The translations under genes were made by a program, and so were the position numbers. Shown here piece after piece: positions 12,658-23,999 of a DNA stretch of 64,000 nucleotides. Source of the DNA: Ceratorhiza oryzae-sativae (taxonomy: Eukaryota > Basidiomycota > Agaricomycetes > Cantharellales > Ceratobasidiaceae); NCBI GenBank assembly GCA_030998015.1, contig JARWMV010000036.1:62001-126000 (forward strand), in the 5' to 3' direction. Position 1 is the first letter of the stretch, and each line of letters starts with the position of its first letter. The notes beneath the pieces are model-generated. The model saw only the letters and a list, made by a program, of their open reading frames with translations, was not told the DNA's origin and ran no database searches.

Positions 12658-14247
12658 GGGATTTCGAGCGTTTTCGTGTCTCGCTTGGTCCTCATAGGAC
12701 ACCCGCAAATACTAGGAGAGGTCCAGAATTTCGGTCGCGGTTTTTGCGCAGCTGTGTCTCGTTCGCTTTGGACTTGGATTTGTCCCGGCTTGTGAACAAT
12801 ACCAGAAATCTGGCGGATGAGCCTCGGAAAACTTCCCGACCTAATATTAGATGTAAATTTTGGATACGAAATGCTTCCTTTCCTCTTGCAACACACAGAG
12901 GTTTCGCTATTTGCATATAATTCCGTTCTACGGCATCGCCTGCATGCAGGATGAAAACATTCCGAATACAGCGTTTTATTGTATTCTGTGATTACAAGAG
13001 AGACCTTCTATGCAGGTAGGAACGCATTGGTATAGCTTTCTGCCTCCAGTATCGCGTTCCCTCCATACCAGAGCAAGTGCATCCTTGTACTTTGATATGG
13101 CCTCCCAAGCATTCTACGCTGTGCTAGTAGCTCGGAGCCTTCCGGAAGCAATCTGATTGACGAAAGATACTTGAACCACGAAGAGTAGGCCCTCCCATGG
13201 GAGATGCGCAAATCGGTCAGCATGATACGACGAGGTCGGCTTAACTATTGGACGGAACTCTCCATAACCCCAATGCTCCCATAATTAGACCACCACATAC
13301 GAAAGGCACCATATACGGTCTCCAGATTCGACCCAAGCGTGATCCATGCTTTTCCTATCACCCTTTGACCCTCCGCAGGCACGCCACGCATGACTAGCAA
13401 CCACCATGTTTGTGCTACACAATAATTTGGGCAATCCTATGAATGGTTTGTCGAATTTTGACAGCTTGCAGGTGCGAATCAACCTGAAAATAGCTCTACT
13501 GTACTTCTGGAATCGTCTTTTCGTAATAACCTGTTTCCTCTGGACTGTTCTTTCCTCCAGATTTAGGTAATTGGTTGGCTCTCTAAGCAGGGCATGCAAG
13601 TAGCGCACATCGTAATTTATTCGTGGAACTAGCTAGTACCTACACATGGTAGTAAAATGACCCATCTAGCCCTCGGCCGTGCCCGCCCATGAGACATTTT
13701 GTCCCGCCAAAAACCAGAACTGACGTTCAATCGGACGCCAAATCTCCCATGAATTACCCAAATTCCCCGCGCTGGCGCATGGGTTGTGTCCCGGCAAATT
13801 GCGGACCCCCCTAGTATTGGCCGGGGTCGTGTCCTCGTGATCTTCTCTACTAGTGTGTTCTCTCTGTCTCCCTTCATTAAACCCAGGCGAGTGATGTGCA
13901 TAAATCCGAACAGAAACCTTGCAGGCTGAACCTAATCACACAGCTCTGTGTTTTTAAAACATATACTCAACCCCCATTTTGTATGGCTACTCGGATCCAT
14001 CTGTAGCGGGTATGGGAAAGATATCTGGCATACTATATCTGTAGACAAAGGATTGGCTAAATGCCCGATGTAGTTTGATCCGAGACGGCGATTCACTCTC
14101 CGGACAGGTAACAAGGGACGCGTGCAACGTGCACCGGGATCCGTAAAGCTACTTAAGTGGCATGTTATTCGTGGTCCAAAGAACTGCCTCGTCCCCCACA
14201 TTAATTCGGCCATCAGTGGTTTGAATTTCTCAGTGCAACTAGGTGCT
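12658..14247. other. Intergenic, no recognisable gene
   Basis: Several short minus-strand frames (13,008-13,223; 13,285-13,608; 13,629-13,901) are the longest. None shows a known motif or joins convincingly through splice sites. They may be remnants. Confidence 0.4.
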
Positions 14248-16364
14248 ATGTTAAGCAACAAAAAAGACTCCGTGGACTTCAGCAGACCTCAGGCGCGCTG
14301 CAATCCAGCTCGGCTGTTTCGTGCGCTAGTGTTCTGCTTTGTCGCAGCCGCAGTGTTCGGGACTGGACGACGAACACTTGGTGAGTTGAAAGCTATAGTC
14401 GATAGAAAGCTTCAAAAATTGCTCACTGCCAATATCAGTCTCTGATGCATCATTAGAGACATACATTGTACGGCCCCAGCCGAGTCAGAAATTTCACAGC
14501 TTGCTAATAAATTTGGGTTAACTATAGGCACATACAGAAGAATCCAACAATCCTCAGATCTCAAAGCCGCCTACTGGAAATGGCCCAGGAAGCAATGCAA
14601 GTGTTATCTCACGCGGTAGACCCTCGGTATCTTACAACTAGTTGATTAGCTCACCGTGTTTGATGGAAAATGCAACGCCGCCGTCACTCTCCCTGGGGCT
14701 TACGATGGACACTGGTGGTCAGGAAGTCTTCCCGGTTTCAAGTCGCGTATAATCACTCAACCGTGAGTTTGGGTGCGCGGGGACCATTCACATATAATAA
14801 CGACATATGTCAGCCTTCAATACCCGTTCGAGTATAACCGCCGGAGTGATGAGGTAGGGCAAAAAACATCTGACGATCTCAGTACTGAACAGCTACTACC
14901 GTCCTAGTTCCGAGTAGCCTACCGATTCATGCAGTCACTATACGGTGATAAAAACGTATGAAAATTAAGCGAGCTATTTGAATCCTTGTAATGATCAGCT
15001 TGGGACAGCGGGTGAGAACCGATATAATGTTCGAGGGTCTAAAGGGTAGATCTTACTCTGCCCAGAATCGTTAAAAATGTGCTAATAATCCCTACAGCCC
15101 TACAGTTGGGTCAAATTGGCGATACAGCAACAAGAAATGATGCCAGTCGTCCCGGTGACGCGCCGTTTGTCGCACGTGCAACGTTGGTCTCGCAGTGTTT
15201 GACGCGTTGTGACGAGCTCTAATATAACCACATATGGCTAGCCTACCTCGGTGGTATCCAACCGAACTGGGATATCGGTAAGTATGGGTTCCGATTACTG
15301 ATCGAGACATTCTCACTCTTCGTAGGGTGACGGTCAGTGAAGCAGAAACTAAAACAATCAGAATCTCAAACATTATTCAGGCTGTTTGGCGTGCGATTCT
15401 CACCATTGCCATGGATCAAAACACCGACGAGTAGGCGATTTCTCCAACCGCTAGTTGCCCGAATAACCCCTGCCTGATATAGCCCCGTCAAGCGCTACTT
15501 TGGTTGGTCGTTCTTATTAGTGTCAAACATATTGCTCATGCCCGAGTTGCCAGATACCCAAGTGCCAACGGCCGGAGTGGGCCCAGCCGCAATCGCCCAG
15601 TATCCGCAACCCGTTCGTGACTTGCTTACCGCCAATTCAGCTAAAGTGCACTCTGGCGGTACTCTAGGTAGAACATGGATTGGGAGAAACGTCAGTATTA
15701 CTGGATCCAACTTTGCGCCATTTACTGGTATCCAAGTGAGTCCCACATACCCGATTTGGCTGCCAGTTCACAGTTGAGCCATGTATTAGGTCGGATACGA
15801 CACTCGAGTTACTACCTGGCAGCGTGGGGCAGCTGGACCATTCAGTGTCGAAGCTGCATTTATACTGGCAACACAAGTAAGCCAATTAGTTGATAGCTTG
15901 ATCTGTAGTTTATATTTTGTAAGGTGGCCGGCTTGAATTACAGGGCCATTGCTAGAGCCAGTAGGTCGCTTCATGTGCTGGGGCACTTGAACAACGATGT
16001 TGAGTTTCTTACAAATCATAGTTCAACAATCAGATCAGATCGAAGCCTGGTACGGCGCTGTTTTGAGCAACCCATCCTTCTCTCTAACCGCTAACCATAA
16101 CAGGTGGTCCGGTGTTTTGATGCCGGGGAACAGGGTTCAAGCGCTCCAATGCTTGAATGAACAGGCCATAGCGTCAGGAGAGCGACTCTACGGAAGTACG
16201 TTGACATCCCGCTTGCGTGCAAAAGATTGATGTTAATCTATCAAACAGAGTATCAGGTTAGTCATAAAAATCTGGGGTATTTACGGGTGTATTGATCCTG
16301 GGCAGCTGTCGGGAGCCGGTATGCAGCATGATCCTCGGTAAGCATATAACTTGGTTGTGAAGCA

Positions 16365-16666
16365 TGTAGAAATCATATTTGTACATACACGAATATTATA
16401 CATATAGTTAGTGCTAGAACAATCGTATGCGTGAATGCACCGGAAAGCCATGGAACAAGGACGCGCATGCGTTCTATACCATTCTACACTATTCGCGCAT
16501 ACAGGCTCTATCGTGTATAAAAGGGGCGCCTTCGGCCTCGTAGCTAGTCACCCATTGAATATATACTTTTCACCGGTAAATCACACACACGCCTTCGGCG
16601 TCGTCTTAAGCACACTGCGCACCGAGTACATATATTGTATTCGTGGTTATATACATAGTTTCTATA
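16365..16666 (+). repeat. 5' LTR of copia element
   Basis: Starts TGTAGAAATC and ends TTTCTATA. Contains a TATA box (GTATAAAAGGGG) near 16,515-16,527 that likely drives the element. Confidence 0.93.
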
Positions 16667-16678
16667 GGTTATGAGCCC
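16667..16678 (+). other. Primer-binding site of copia element
   Basis: GGTTATGAGCCC directly follows the LTR. It is complementary to the anticodon stem-loop of initiator tRNA-Met (GGGCTCATAACC), not to a tRNA 3' end. Copia elements of flies prime from such a half tRNA-iMet. Confidence 0.75.
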
Positions 16679-16830
16679 CGAGCTCATCGCTTAAGACCAG
16701 AAGTACACCGCGTGATCACCCCAGAGCGAAGCACATAGGCCCCGCAACGACAGAGACGTCATACAGTGACCTCAGAGCCCAGAACGAACGAGTAAGACTC
16801 ACCGCGTGATAGTAAGAGCTCGACACCGAC

Positions 16831-17238
16831 ATGTCCGACATGAACACAAGCTCCGGCACATCCGTTTATCGGATTACTCCGCTGCATGGCACGGAGAACT
16901 TTAGCACATGGCGCATACAGATGGAAGATATCCTCACCGACCTAGGCCTATTCGAATACGTGAACGGAACGAACCCGTTTCCCCCATACGACGTCAACAA
17001 GGTTCCAGACCCGAAAGCAGTAGGTTCAGATGGAAAGCCCGACCCCAACGGAACGAAAGACGAAGTTAGCACAACAATGAATAAGAACCAGGAGAAATGG
17101 ATCAAGGAAGATCGGAAGGCACTCTCACAGATAAGATTACGCGTAGATGCTCACGCACTAACGCATATACAGAGCTGCAACTATAGTAGAGAAGCATGGA
17201 GTCTACTAAAAACACTTTCCAGGTACAGGGAACCATAG
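16831..17238 (+). CDS. Copia gag, N-terminal part (frame-broken)
   Basis: Capsid-type gag beginning MSDMNTSSGTS, with the copia-type segment FSTWRIQMEDIL. The frame ends shortly after AWSLLK because a run of five A (17,208-17,212) leaves it one base short. The rest of gag (RRKFFSHRM, WFQQIN) continues in the next frame. A six-A run would keep a single gag-pol frame, so I read this as a one-base loss. A programmed -1 shift is less likely because the slippery site is imperfect. Confidence 0.8.
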   Translation: MSDMNTSSGTSVYRITPLHGTENFSTWRIQMEDILTDLGLFEYVNGTNPFPPYDVNKVPDPKAVGSDGKPDPNGTKDEVSTTMNKNQEKWIKEDRKALSQIRLRVDAHALTHIQSCNYSREAWSLLKTLSRYREP

Positions 17239-20200
17239 GCTTAATCGACTTACGTAGAAAGTTCTTCAGTCATCGCATGACTGACGGAGAAGACGTCGAA
17301 GAACATATGCGCAAAATGCGCGATTGGTTTCAACAAATCAACATTATATCGCCCGATGCGATAACTGAAGTCGATTGGATCACAACATTAGTAGCTAGTT
17401 TGCCCGATTCATGGGATTCATTCACACAATCTGTAGATTTTAACTTCGATCTTAAGAATATAAACCTACTTAGTGCGAAGGTAGCTAACCTTCGATCCCG
17501 CATTTTAGCCGAAGCACACAGAAGAAACACTCGAAGCAAGGGGAACCTCTGGCAGTTATTGTGCGATGCCGTGTACCCATCTAAGCGCATACAGTCGGAT
17601 ACCAAGAATAACCAAACTGAGACAGTACTCACCAAGGTAAGTGGACGTACTTGGTACGATTGGCACAGGATTTTGGGCCATATCGGCGCCCAAGCGCTCC
17701 AGAAAATACAGACAATGGGAGCGATAACAGGCATGGAAGTATCAGAAGGTAAAGAAGGTTTAGACTTCCAGTGCGAATCATGCATACAAGCGAAGATGTC
17801 AGTTAGGCCTTTTCCAAAAGAATCGAAGACTAATATCACAAATATAGGCCAATTAATAGTTACTGATGTCTGGGGTCCTGCGCGTATACCTTCTATCGGA
17901 AAATACTTGTATTATGTATCTTTTACCGATGTATCTACAAGATTTTCTACTGTAGCTTTTCTTAGGCAGAAAGACGAGACTCTGGATGAATACAAAGCAT
18001 TTGAATCGTTTTTACTAACACAGAAGAATGCTAAGGTTTTGAAGGTTCGATTCGACAACGGAGGAGAATTTGTTAATCAAAGCTGGAAAGCGCATACATC
18101 GAAAGCGGGTACCGTCCTGGAAACGACTGCTCCATACTCAAGCCAGCAGAATGGAATAGCTGAAAGGCTAAATCGCACACTTTTGGAACATGCTCATGCA
18201 ATGATGTTCGAGAGTGACACACCAAAGTTCCTTTGGAGCAAAGCGGTCGCATATGCGTGCTACCTGAAGAACAGAGTACCTACCCAAGTACATGGAGTCT
18301 TTCAACTGACTCCATATGAGCGATTTTGGGGGACGAAGCCCGACGTTAGCCTGCTAAGGCCTTGGGGATCGAAATGCTATGTACTGGATCAGGCAGTAAA
18401 TCGATCTAAACTCGACCCCAAAGCTTTCAAAGCAGTATTTACAGGAATTTCAGATGTACAAGGCAAGTCCTGGCGATACTACAAGCCCGGCGCAATGAAG
18501 ATTCTTCACTCGCGCAATGTGGCGTTCCTCCGAGATGACGATACAATGACGAACGATGGAGACGAAGTGCTCGTTCCAATCGCTCCGCCTGCTGAGGGGG
18601 AGATTAAGAAAATTTCGGAAGATTCCAGCAAGCCAGAGCAATTGAAACGACAGCCTGTGACAGGGGGAGAGCTAAAGCCTATAAAAGCGAAGCTCAAAGA
18701 CAAGACAGAGTCACCAGCGACTCCAATTTTATTCGATTCAACCAAGTCTACTACTACTGTAACATCTCCCACCGTTTCATCTCTACTTGAACCACTTGCG
18801 ACTTCATCTACGACGCATACAACCTCCTCTCAACCGTCTAAAGCAGTACGTACGCTGTTAAAATCATCTAAGTCCTCCGGCGCTAACTCCGGCGCTAAAC
18901 CACAAGGACCATCGCAACCTCCAGCAATGTCGAAACCAGGCGCTACTATTCAGACCCGCTCTGCCCGAGTTGGTCAGCCAATTATGCGACTTGAATCTAC
19001 TCATGGCGCACCCAAGATCACTGTCATGGACGATAAAGGTAATCTACCAATTGCTGCGCATACAGGCGAGCAACTGACAGATGATACAGTTGGCGAAGAC
19101 GCTGAAATGGCCAATGTCTGCGTCGACGACCCCTACGCCGACATGCCGTCTCTCGAGCCTATCTACAAGATCAAGTATAGACCTGATGTACCACCTCTCG
19201 TGCCGATCACAGTGGATCAACTCGCTCGCCCACAAGAATCCTACTCGGCGACTCTCAAGGCCAAGGAGAACGCCTTCACGAGCGCGTTCTACGAAGGGTT
19301 CATGCACCAGTCTTTCATGACTCGCACCAACCCCGATGGCGACAATCCTTCCTACGAGGATGCGATGAACGGACCCGAACGCAACAGGTGGATCCAGGCG
19401 ATGCAGGAAGAGTACGATCAACTCGTCCGAATGAAGACCTTCGAACTTGCCAGTCCGCCCGTCAACAAGAACGTCATTCAGAACAAATGGGTACTCACTC
19501 GCAAGCGCGACGAGAACGGCAACATCGCACGCTACAAGGCACGGCTTGTGGCGAAGGGATTCACTCAAATCCCTGGTCAAGACTTTTACGACACTTTCGC
19601 CCCCATTGCCCACCTTGATTCGTTGCGTATTATGTGTTCTCTCGCTAATTGGTATGATCTTGATATTCACCAACTCGATGTCGTTTCAGCTTTCCTTAAT
19701 GGCGAACTCGACGAAGAACTATACATGCGCCAGATCCCTGGCTTCGACGATGGCTTAGGTACTGTGCTACGTTTGAGGCGATCTTTGTATGGACTGAAAC
19801 AGGCTGGACATGTATGGAATAAATATCTGGATGCGAAGTTGAAATCTTTAGGCTACACACGACTTTTGACAGATTCTTGTGTCTACCGGCGCATTCGCCA
19901 TGATCGTGATGGCTATTATCTTGTTTCCTTTTTAGCAGTACACGTCGACGACTGTATTCTCGTGACAACTCCTTCTCACACGTACGATGCGATCAACGAG
20001 CTGCGCCAAGAGTTCGATATGCGTGACCTAGGCGAACTGCGACATTTTATTGGCATACAGTTCACTCGAGATCGAGCCAACCGCACGCTCACGCTCTCTC
20101 AATCCGCATACATTCTCAATATCGTCGACGAGGCTGGCATGCTAGGCGCTTACCCGGCCGACACCCCTGCGTCGACTTCTACACAACTCGAGCGCAACAC

Positions 20201-20924
20201 CGGTCCGAAACCCAACTACCCTTATGCCCGAAACATCGGCCGTCTCATGTACGCTGCTATCTGTACTCGTGCCGATATCGCTTACATCGTCAATCACCTC
20301 GCGTCGTTCACTACGTGCTACGGGCAACCTCACATCACGGCGCTTAAACGAGTTATTCGATACCTCGCTGGTACCGTCAATCACGGACTCGTTTATCGGC
20401 GAAACCCTCAAGATCTATCGAGCGATGTAATCGGCGAAGTTGGCTACTCGGACGCCGATTGGGGATCAAGCCTACTCGATCGCAAATCGATATCCGGCAA
20501 CTGTTTCCTTTTAGGTGGCGCTGCAGTCAGCTGGTCGTCGAAGAAGCAACACACCGTCGCTCTCTCTACGATGGAAGCTGAGTACATGGCTCTCGCTCAT
20601 GCCTCTACTCAAGCTCTTTGGATCCGTCAATTCTTCGACGAGATCAGCATGCCGTCGGAATCTCCCACTCTTATTTTGTCCGACAACCTCGCTGCGCTTA
20701 CTCTATCGGTCGAATCCCAGTACCGTGGTCGATCGAAACATATCGACATTCGTCACCACTTCATTCGTGACTGCGTCGAAAAGCGTTTGTTATCTCCTAT
20801 GTATGTTAACACAAAGGATAACTACGCTGACGCCCTTACCAAGCCACTCCCGGCGAACCAGTTTCATACTTTGATGGAAGGGATTATGGGCGAACAGGAA
20901 GAACGTGATATTGAAATCATTTGA
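17196..20924 (+). CDS. Copia gag C-terminus plus pol: integrase, reverse transcriptase, RNase H
   Basis: About 1,240 residues open from the overlap with gag. In order: the end of gag (to about 17,520), the GAG-pre-integrase zinc finger (WHRILGH ... CESC, near 17,660-17,790), the integrase core with Asp in TDVWGP (about 17,862), Asp in RFDNGGEF (about 18,050) and Glu in NGIAERL (about 18,160). A Ser/Thr/Pro linker follows, then RT with VHVDD (about 19,940), then RNase H (SDADW, SKKQHTVALST, EAEY) ending TKPLPANQFH. The usual CCHC knuckle and DSGA-type protease should lie between gag and the pre-integrase finger, but only about 35 unrelated residues separate them. The protein cannot process itself, so the element probably needs helper proteins in trans. 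Stop TGA at 20,922-20,924. Confidence 0.9.
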   Translation: MESTKNTFQVQGTIGLIDLRRKFFSHRMTDGEDVEEHMRKMRDWFQQINIISPDAITEVDWITTLVASLPDSWDSFTQSVDFNFDLKNINLLSAKVANLRSRILAEAHRRNTRSKGNLWQLLCDAVYPSKRIQSDTKNNQTETVLTKVSGRTWYDWHRILGHIGAQALQKIQTMGAITGMEVSEGKEGLDFQCESCIQAKMSVRPFPKESKTNITNIGQLIVTDVWGPARIPSIGKYLYYVSFTDVSTRFSTVAFLRQKDETLDEYKAFESFLLTQKNAKVLKVRFDNGGEFVNQSWKAHTSKAGTVLETTAPYSSQQNGIAERLNRTLLEHAHAMMFESDTPKFLWSKAVAYACYLKNRVPTQVHGVFQLTPYERFWGTKPDVSLLRPWGSKCYVLDQAVNRSKLDPKAFKAVFTGISDVQGKSWRYYKPGAMKILHSRNVAFLRDDDTMTNDGDEVLVPIAPPAEGEIKKISEDSSKPEQLKRQPVTGGELKPIKAKLKDKTESPATPILFDSTKSTTTVTSPTVSSLLEPLATSSTTHTTSSQPSKAVRTLLKSSKSSGANSGAKPQGPSQPPAMSKPGATIQTRSARVGQPIMRLESTHGAPKITVMDDKGNLPIAAHTGEQLTDDTVGEDAEMANVCVDDPYADMPSLEPIYKIKYRPDVPPLVPITVDQLARPQESYSATLKAKENAFTSAFYEGFMHQSFMTRTNPDGDNPSYEDAMNGPERNRWIQAMQEEYDQLVRMKTFELASPPVNKNVIQNKWVLTRKRDENGNIARYKARLVAKGFTQIPGQDFYDTFAPIAHLDSLRIMCSLANWYDLDIHQLDVVSAFLNGELDEELYMRQIPGFDDGLGTVLRLRRSLYGLKQAGHVWNKYLDAKLKSLGYTRLLTDSCVYRRIRHDRDGYYLVSFLAVHVDDCILVTTPSHTYDAINELRQEFDMRDLGELRHFIGIQFTRDRANRTLTLSQSAYILNIVDEAGMLGAYPADTPASTSTQLERNTGPKPNYPYARNIGRLMYAAICTRADIAYIVNHLASFTTCYGQPHITALKRVIRYLAGTVNHGLVYRRNPQDLSSDVIGEVGYSDADWGSSLLDRKSISGNCFLLGGAAVSWSSKKQHTVALSTMEAEYMALAHASTQALWIRQFFDEISMPSESPTLILSDNLAALTLSVESQYRGRSKHIDIRHHFIRDCVEKRLLSPMYVNTKDNYADALTKPLPANQFHTLMEGIMGEQEERDIEII

Positions 20925-21050
20925 GTAGCATATATACAATTTAAATAGCTGTAGTGTCTGAAAACGGAATCGTTATGTTTGTGAATTGTTTTGTAATTCT
21001 GTTTTGTCCGAATCTAGTTTGATTTCTTTACTCTCTTACGAGCATACGAT

Positions 21051-21060
21051 TGAGGGGGAG
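21051..21060 (+). other. Polypurine tract of copia element
   Basis: TGAGGGGGAG lies immediately before the 3' LTR, the expected plus-strand primer site. Confidence 0.8.
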
Positions 21061-21362
21061 TGTAGAAATCATATTTGTACATACACGAATATTATACATA
21101 TAGTTAGTGCTAGAACAATCGTATGCGTGAATGCACCGGAAAGCCATGGAACAAGGACGCGCATGCGTTCTATACCATTCTACACTATTCGCGCATACAG
21201 GCTCTATCGTGTATAAAAGGGGCGCCTTCGGCCTCGTAGCTAGTCACCCATTGAATATATACTTTTCACCGGTAAATCACACACACGCCTTCGGCGTCGT
21301 CTTAAGCACACTGCGCACCGAGTACATATATTGTATTCGTGGTTATATACATAGTTTCTATA
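21061..21362 (+). repeat. 3' LTR of copia element
   Basis: Same 302 bases as the 5' LTR, followed by the target duplication AAGCA. Confidence 0.93.
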
Positions 21363-21923
21363 AAGCATTGTACTCAAAGCGAGAATAGGGCAGGGGTATA
21401 CGTCGCCTTTGTAAGTGTATGCGCTGACATCGCTATACAAATTAATACTGCCATCAGGATCTGGATCCTACCTTAACAAAAGCCGACGAAGAGCGCCATA
21501 ACGTCTTTGTTTTCGTGAGTACTGAAACCTACCATTAGTCGGGCAAATTCAAAATGGGTCAATCTAGGTCGTCCATGCTCTTGATGGTACTTCTACGACT
21601 GCCTAAACGCCAAATCATGTGAATAATATTGTCATAGGCTATTCTGTTTTTCAGGTTGCACGAGACTCAACTTTGCGTGACGTCCAAATAGCTCGTTACA
21701 CGCCATCCCAGGTGAGACAGTTCATAACTCAAAATAATACCAGTCATTTAAAGCAAACAACCATATCAGGGGGCTGGTGACGCTCTTTACTGGGGTCCAC
21801 AGGGCTCGTCGAATGATCCACCACCTCTCCCCCCTCGGGATCCGAACCGTGCCAATACACGACAAGTGTAGGTGACATTTGTATCACTACTCAATAGATC
21901 AAGGCACTAACCAAAAGAAATGA

Positions 21924-23327
21924 TAGCGCCGTAAGTACAGCCATTATGCTCTCAGAGTGTTCATGCTGCTTAAATCACTACGAATAACGTTGGTTGACTA
22001 GCATGGTATGTAACCTGCAGGTTCGTTTAATCCGTGGTTCGAATGAGTAACGGTATTTTTCTAGCCCATGTTGCGATCTTGAAAAAGTCGGTTTTTTTAG
22101 AATGGCTACGGTCAACCGATAGCCAAAAGCCATTGCCGGGATATACTCAAATTTCAATGCAACACCTAGTAAGTGTGAAGCCATGCAGCTGGACAGCTTA
22201 TTCAAGATTTATTCCAGTACATTCTTACCGAAGACTGGGATTTGGGACCCGGGGATAGACCCCAGGACTGGCCGCGGCGACAATGGCTGTCCACGGTGAC
22301 TTGACTAATGCATGAAGCGGTGGATGTGATGGCTTTGATTGATAATTAGGTACTGAATTGTAATGAAGATTAAATGGAACAGGGCCTTGAGCAAACTACT
22401 CCAACTGTTTTCATCATGGGTGTTACGGGAATCGTGGAGGGGAGGATGGTGTGTCTCAGCGTTAGCTATATCAGAGGGAATCGCAAAGATTTCAAGCTAA
22501 AGTTCATGAATAACGGCGACGATATCGAGTGACCGCATATATGAAACTTGTAGTATAAAATTGGCCGCACAGGGCGAGATGAATTGGTGGATAGTTGAAC
22601 GCAATTTTCGGCATGGGTGCTGGGGAATAAGAAAGTAACGTGATTGAAGTAGAGCGTGAACCATTGATCGGGTAGAGCTGATCAATACATATGTCGGTTC
22701 ACTTGGCATTCAAATTCGCCTTCATGGCTGATTCCAATGTTTTCAGGCATCTACGATGGGGTCACAGGGTTAACAGAGCACACTAGTGGCAATTTAGGAC
22801 GAGCCGGGTAACCTTGTATCATTGTACTGCCACAAATCCCTCGCATGTACCCAAAGATTCTGCCGGCGTGAACTTGGGACCGAGTGGCACGAGATCCGTT
22901 GCCCCAATCACGTCGCTAGTTGCAAGACCCTGCTGATTGAGCAGATCTTCTGTCGATCGTCAAGACGCCAAGCGAACATCAGGTCGTACTTCGAGGTCAA
23001 TCGGACCGCCTGATGGATAGGCCAAAGGTGAAAATGGAAGCATGGGCAATTTCTGCAGGATACAGATCGAAGCGCCAGGGCGCCTATGCTGGTTCGCGAA
23101 GGCGTTTTCTTGGCAACCGTAGGTTGATACACAGAGGAAGATGAAGAAATGGGAATACCCACGTGGTGATTATCGGAAGTGTGTGGCAAGCGAGAGTGGA
23201 ACGAGCGGAATGGAATCCAGGACAGTTAAATACGAGAGAAATGCGCTCGATAACTGCACCATCGCTTCTTTGAAATCTAAATTCATTCATTCACTTCGTT
23301 CCATCTCTTTCTTTTTTGTTGCTCAGC
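21924..23327. other. Intergenic, nothing recognised
   Basis: Downstream flank of the decayed gene and promoter side of the small secreted protein. No coding pattern or repeat seen. Confidence 0.5.
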
Positions 23328-23999
23328 ATGCTTTTTACTCGTATACTCGCTGTCGCCGTTGCGCTTTTGCCCGCTGTTCAGGTGTTTGCTGCCCCTTCGG
23401 GTTTGCCTCTTCGGATGAAGAGGGAGCTATCAGCTCGGCAGACAGTCGATGCAGCGCCGGCACAGAAGGTTGTTTCTTTGGATGATTTGGTCGCTGGTGT
23501 TCGAACCAAAGTCGCCACTATTAAATCCCAGCTCGGTAAGTTATGAATAGAAAAGAACAACGCCCAGGCTCACCACAGCCTAACGATTAGCCAACAACAA
23601 TAACACCGCGGAATCGATGTCGCCGGAAGCCGCAGCCGCCGAGCTCAAGACCGCGTTCGACGACTTTGTTGGTGGAATGCAGTCTCTGAAAAAGTCCAAG
23701 ACTGCCGGAATAAATGCCAACTTCTCGCTCGGTGGGATATTTAATCCAAAATCGTGGCCCGTGGTTGGGGACATATACGAGGTTGTCAAGGTTAGACTTG
23801 GGCAAGACGTCTGAGAGCAGGAATACTCAAACAGAATATCCTGCAGGACGTTTTGACGGTCGTCGATGAGATCAAGACAGTCGCATCGGCCCAGACTACG
23901 GGAGACAAACTGCAAGGCGTTATCGACATCCTTGGCACGATCATCCAGGCCGCGCCGTCGGTGATCTCGCTTGTCATGGCACTCTTGCCATTTCTATAA
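23328..23999 (+). CDS. Small secreted protein, 190 residues, unknown function
   Basis: Three exons, 23,328-23,535, 23,591-23,790 and 23,835-23,999, join in frame through clean GT-AG introns of 55 and 44 bases. I chose ATG 23,328 because it opens directly into a classic signal peptide (MLFTRILAVAVALLPAVQVF, then AAP). An upstream ATG at 23,316 would add four residues. The mature part has a dibasic KR near residue 30 that could be a processing site. It is Ala/Val/Lys rich, mostly helical in look, with no cysteines visible. The C-terminus is hydrophobic (SVISLVMALLPFL). No family recognised. Size, secretion signal and orphan look make it an effector-type candidate, which is inference only. Confidence 0.75.

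Larger units (their letters stand above)
16365..21362 (+). mobile_element. Ty1/copia LTR retrotransposon, young but partly deleted
   Basis: 4,998 bases with two 302-base LTRs that are identical by eye. It is flanked by the 5-base target duplication AAGCA (16,360-16,364 and 21,363-21,367). Primer-binding site, polypurine tract, integrase, reverse transcriptase and RNase H are in copia order (integrase before RT). The nucleocapsid zinc knuckle and the protease active site are missing. Identical LTRs mean recent insertion. It sits in an intron of the decayed gene, in the same orientation. Confidence 0.95.
14248..21923 (+). pseudogene. Decayed multi-exon gene of unknown family, split by a copia element
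   Basis: Starts at ATG 14,248 with a Cys/Arg-rich leader and one hydrophobic segment (LVFCFVAAAVFG), a possible signal or anchor. Many short exons with good GT-AG borders follow. Readable pieces include LTVFDGKCNAAVTLPGAYDG (near 14,650), AYRFMQSLYGDKN (near 14,930), HIWLAYLGG (near 15,230), VSEAETKTIR (near 15,330), a long exon 15,495-15,735, and after the transposon DPTLTKADEE, IARYTPSQ and DALYWGPQG. The frame is broken by an in-frame TAA at 15,220-15,222, a frame mismatch around the intron ending near 15,325, and another near 16,020. The copia element lies inside an intron starting near 16,338, so splicing alone might tolerate it. I do not recognise the family; it looks like a secreted or membrane-linked protein. 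Confidence 0.55.

Noticed and set aside
17200..17215. Programmed -1 ribosomal frameshift between copia gag and pol
   Set aside because: The heptamer in gag frame (A AAA ACA) does not fit X XXY YYZ well; a one-base loss from a six-A run explains it more simply.
19044..19673. Minus-strand frame of 209 codons in the copia element
   Set aside because: Antisense shadow of the RT region.
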